A stretch of DNA of 64,000 bases from Oceanihabitans sediminis (GTDB lineage: Bacteria; Bacteroidota; Bacteroidia; Flavobacteriales; Flavobacteriaceae): assembly GCF_003337215.1 (NCBI RefSeq), contig NZ_QPIG01000002.1:124001-188000 (forward strand), in the 5' to 3' direction. Shown here piece after piece: positions 62,891 to 64,000 of the stretch. Position 1 is the first letter of the stretch, and each line of letters opens with the position of its first letter. Under the pieces are notes generated by a model. The model saw only the letters and a list, made by a program, of their open reading frames with translations, was not told the DNA's origin and ran no database searches. A program made the translations under genes and the position numbers.

Positions 62891-63853
62891 ATGATAGTAT
62901 TAGCAAATGATGGAATTTCTCAAAGCGGAATTCAAGCATTAGAAAAAGCAGGTTTTCAAGTACTAACTACTACAGTAGCACAAGAGCAACTTGCCAACTA
63001 CATTAATAAAAATAACGTAAACGTTTTATTAGTAAGAAGCGCTACAACCGTACGCAAAGAAGTAATTGATGCTTGCCCTACCCTTAAAGTTATTGGTCGT
63101 GGTGGTGTTGGAATGGATAATATAGATGTAGAGTACGCAAAGAGCAAAAATATTCACGTAATAAATACGCCTGCAGCTTCATCACAATCTGTTGCAGAGC
63201 TTGTATTTGCACACCTTTTTGGCGGAGTTCGTTTTTTACATGATTCAAACAGAAACATGCCTTTAGATGGCGACACGCGTTTTAAAGCACTTAAAAAGAA
63301 TTACGCCAATGGAATGGAATTACGAGGAAAAACCCTAGGTATTGTTGGTTTTGGACGTATTGGACAAGAAGTTGCTAAAATTGCTTTAGGTGTAGGAATG
63401 AAAGTTGTTGCTTGCGATAAACTTATAGAAAATGCAGAAATCAAAGTAAGCTTTTTCGATGGACAATCTGTGAGTTTTAAAATTACAACACAGTCTATAG
63501 ACGAAGTTTTCAAACAATCAGATTTCATTTCATTACATATTCCTGCTCAAAAGGATTATATCATAGGCAAAGAACAATTTGAAAAAATGAAAGACGGTGT
63601 TGGTATCGTAAACGCAGCACGTGGTGGTGTTATCAACGAAGTTCACCTTGTTGACGCTCTAGAATCTGGTAAAGTTTCATTTGCTGGTTTAGACACTTTT
63701 GAAAACGAACCTACTCCTGCAATTCAAGTTTTAATGAATGGACGCGTTTCTTTAACTCCGCATATCGGAGCTGCTACCCAAGAAGCTCAAAATAGAATTG
63801 GTGTTGAATTAGCAGAACAAATAAAAAGTTTACTTTTTACCGATAAAAACTAA
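62891..63853 (+). CDS. serA: D-3-phosphoglycerate dehydrogenase (short form)
   Basis: A 320-residue NAD-dependent dehydrogenase making 3-phosphohydroxypyruvate. The NAD-binding motif is GIVGFGRIGQEVAKIA; the catalytic residues are R in VNAARGGVINE, E in FENEPTP and H in TPHIGAAT. It lacks the C-terminal ACT domain of the long form, so serine feedback would be absent or different. With serC it forms the serine pathway; serB is not in the window. A terminator follows. Confidence 0.93.
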   Translation: MIVLANDGISQSGIQALEKAGFQVLTTTVAQEQLANYINKNNVNVLLVRSATTVRKEVIDACPTLKVIGRGGVGMDNIDVEYAKSKNIHVINTPAASSQSVAELVFAHLFGGVRFLHDSNRNMPLDGDTRFKALKKNYANGMELRGKTLGIVGFGRIGQEVAKIALGVGMKVVACDKLIENAEIKVSFFDGQSVSFKITTQSIDEVFKQSDFISLHIPAQKDYIIGKEQFEKMKDGVGIVNAARGGVINEVHLVDALESGKVSFAGLDTFENEPTPAIQVLMNGRVSLTPHIGAATQEAQNRIGVELAEQIKSLLFTDKN

Positions 63854-63891
63854 CCGTTTATAGATAGAATTTTAAAACTTTAAAGTTTCAA

Positions 63892-63921
63892 AGTCTTAAC
63901 TCATACGTTAAGGCTTTTTTT
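63892..63921 (+). terminator. Rho-independent terminator after serA
   Basis: AGTCTTAAC (63892-63900) pairs with GTTAAGGCT (63907-63915), with one G-T pair and a 6-base loop, and is followed by seven T. Confidence 0.82.
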
Positions 63922-63984
63922 GTGTAAATTAGAACTAAATCTTATTTTAAATAAGATTCGTATTAATTTAAATTTTTAATAAAA

Positions 63985-64000
63985 ATGTCAGGAATTTTAG
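63985..64000 (+). CDS. Start of an unidentified gene (cut by window edge)
   Basis: ATG at 63985 opens MSGIL to the window edge, preceded by an AT-rich leader. Too short to identify; small DUF937-type proteins often begin this way, but that is a guess. Confidence 0.25.

Noticed and set aside
1-64000. CRISPR array, tRNA, rRNA or insertion sequence
   Set aside because: No spaced direct repeats, no cloverleaf-like sequence and no transposase frame were seen on either strand.

Overview
The window comes from a marine-type member of the Bacteroidota, almost certainly family Flavobacteriaceae. The evidence is AT-rich DNA; genes with no visible Shine-Dalgarno sequence; -7 promoter elements of the TAnnTTTG type; T9SS components (PorX and a cargo protein with a C-terminal sorting domain); a fused LpxC/FabZ; and characteristic flavobacterial neighbours such as lpxD-lpxC/fabZ-lpxA-efp. 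No species is assigned. No tRNA, rRNA, CRISPR array, insertion sequence or prophage was found.

Left part (1-15886, nearly all minus strand): a leucine-rich-repeat secreted protein cut by the window edge; a thioesterase/DUF2461 pair; two tiny genes (an acidic lipoprotein and a DUF1328-type membrane protein); corA with a divergent TruA-like gene; a fabG - VWA membrane protein - prohibitin operon; sucD; then a lipid A operon (HD hydrolase, lpxD, lpxC/fabZ, lpxA, efp, a second lpxD-like gene, an NTF2-like protein).

Middle left (15922-21961): porX, tsaE, a small exported peptide overlapping a membrane protein gene, ald and a DUF4258-type protein on the plus strand, meeting a T9SS cargo gene on the minus strand at a shared terminator.

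Centre (22398-46711): a 24-kb surface-polysaccharide locus of the Wzx/Wzy type. It holds five glycosyltransferases, a MurJ-like flippase, a Wzy/WaaL-like polymerase, two AsnB-type amidotransferases, an MBOAT acyltransferase with an SGNH-like partner, an antisense ATP-grasp gene, a PglC-like initiating phosphoglycosyltransferase, two DegT aminotransferases, a PglF/WbpM-like dehydratase, a polysaccharide deacetylase, and the Wza/Wzc export pair. A full-consensus promoter (40436-40465) splits it into an assembly block and a nucleotide-sugar/export block.

Right part (46708-64000): housekeeping genes (proline dehydrogenase, aroB, DinB-like, Lrp/AsnC, an M14 peptidase diverging from an XRE regulator across palindromic sites, parC and parE separated by a membrane protein and an apparent gene remnant, ychF, ferredoxin, a LuxC-type acyl-CoA reductase, serC, serA).

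Points most worth a second look are the amidotransferase-rich glycan locus, the QITLF C-terminus of ParC (a match to the sliding-clamp-binding pentapeptide), the degenerate gene between parE and its neighbour, the palindromes around the XRE gene, and convergent genes whose stop codons overlap.
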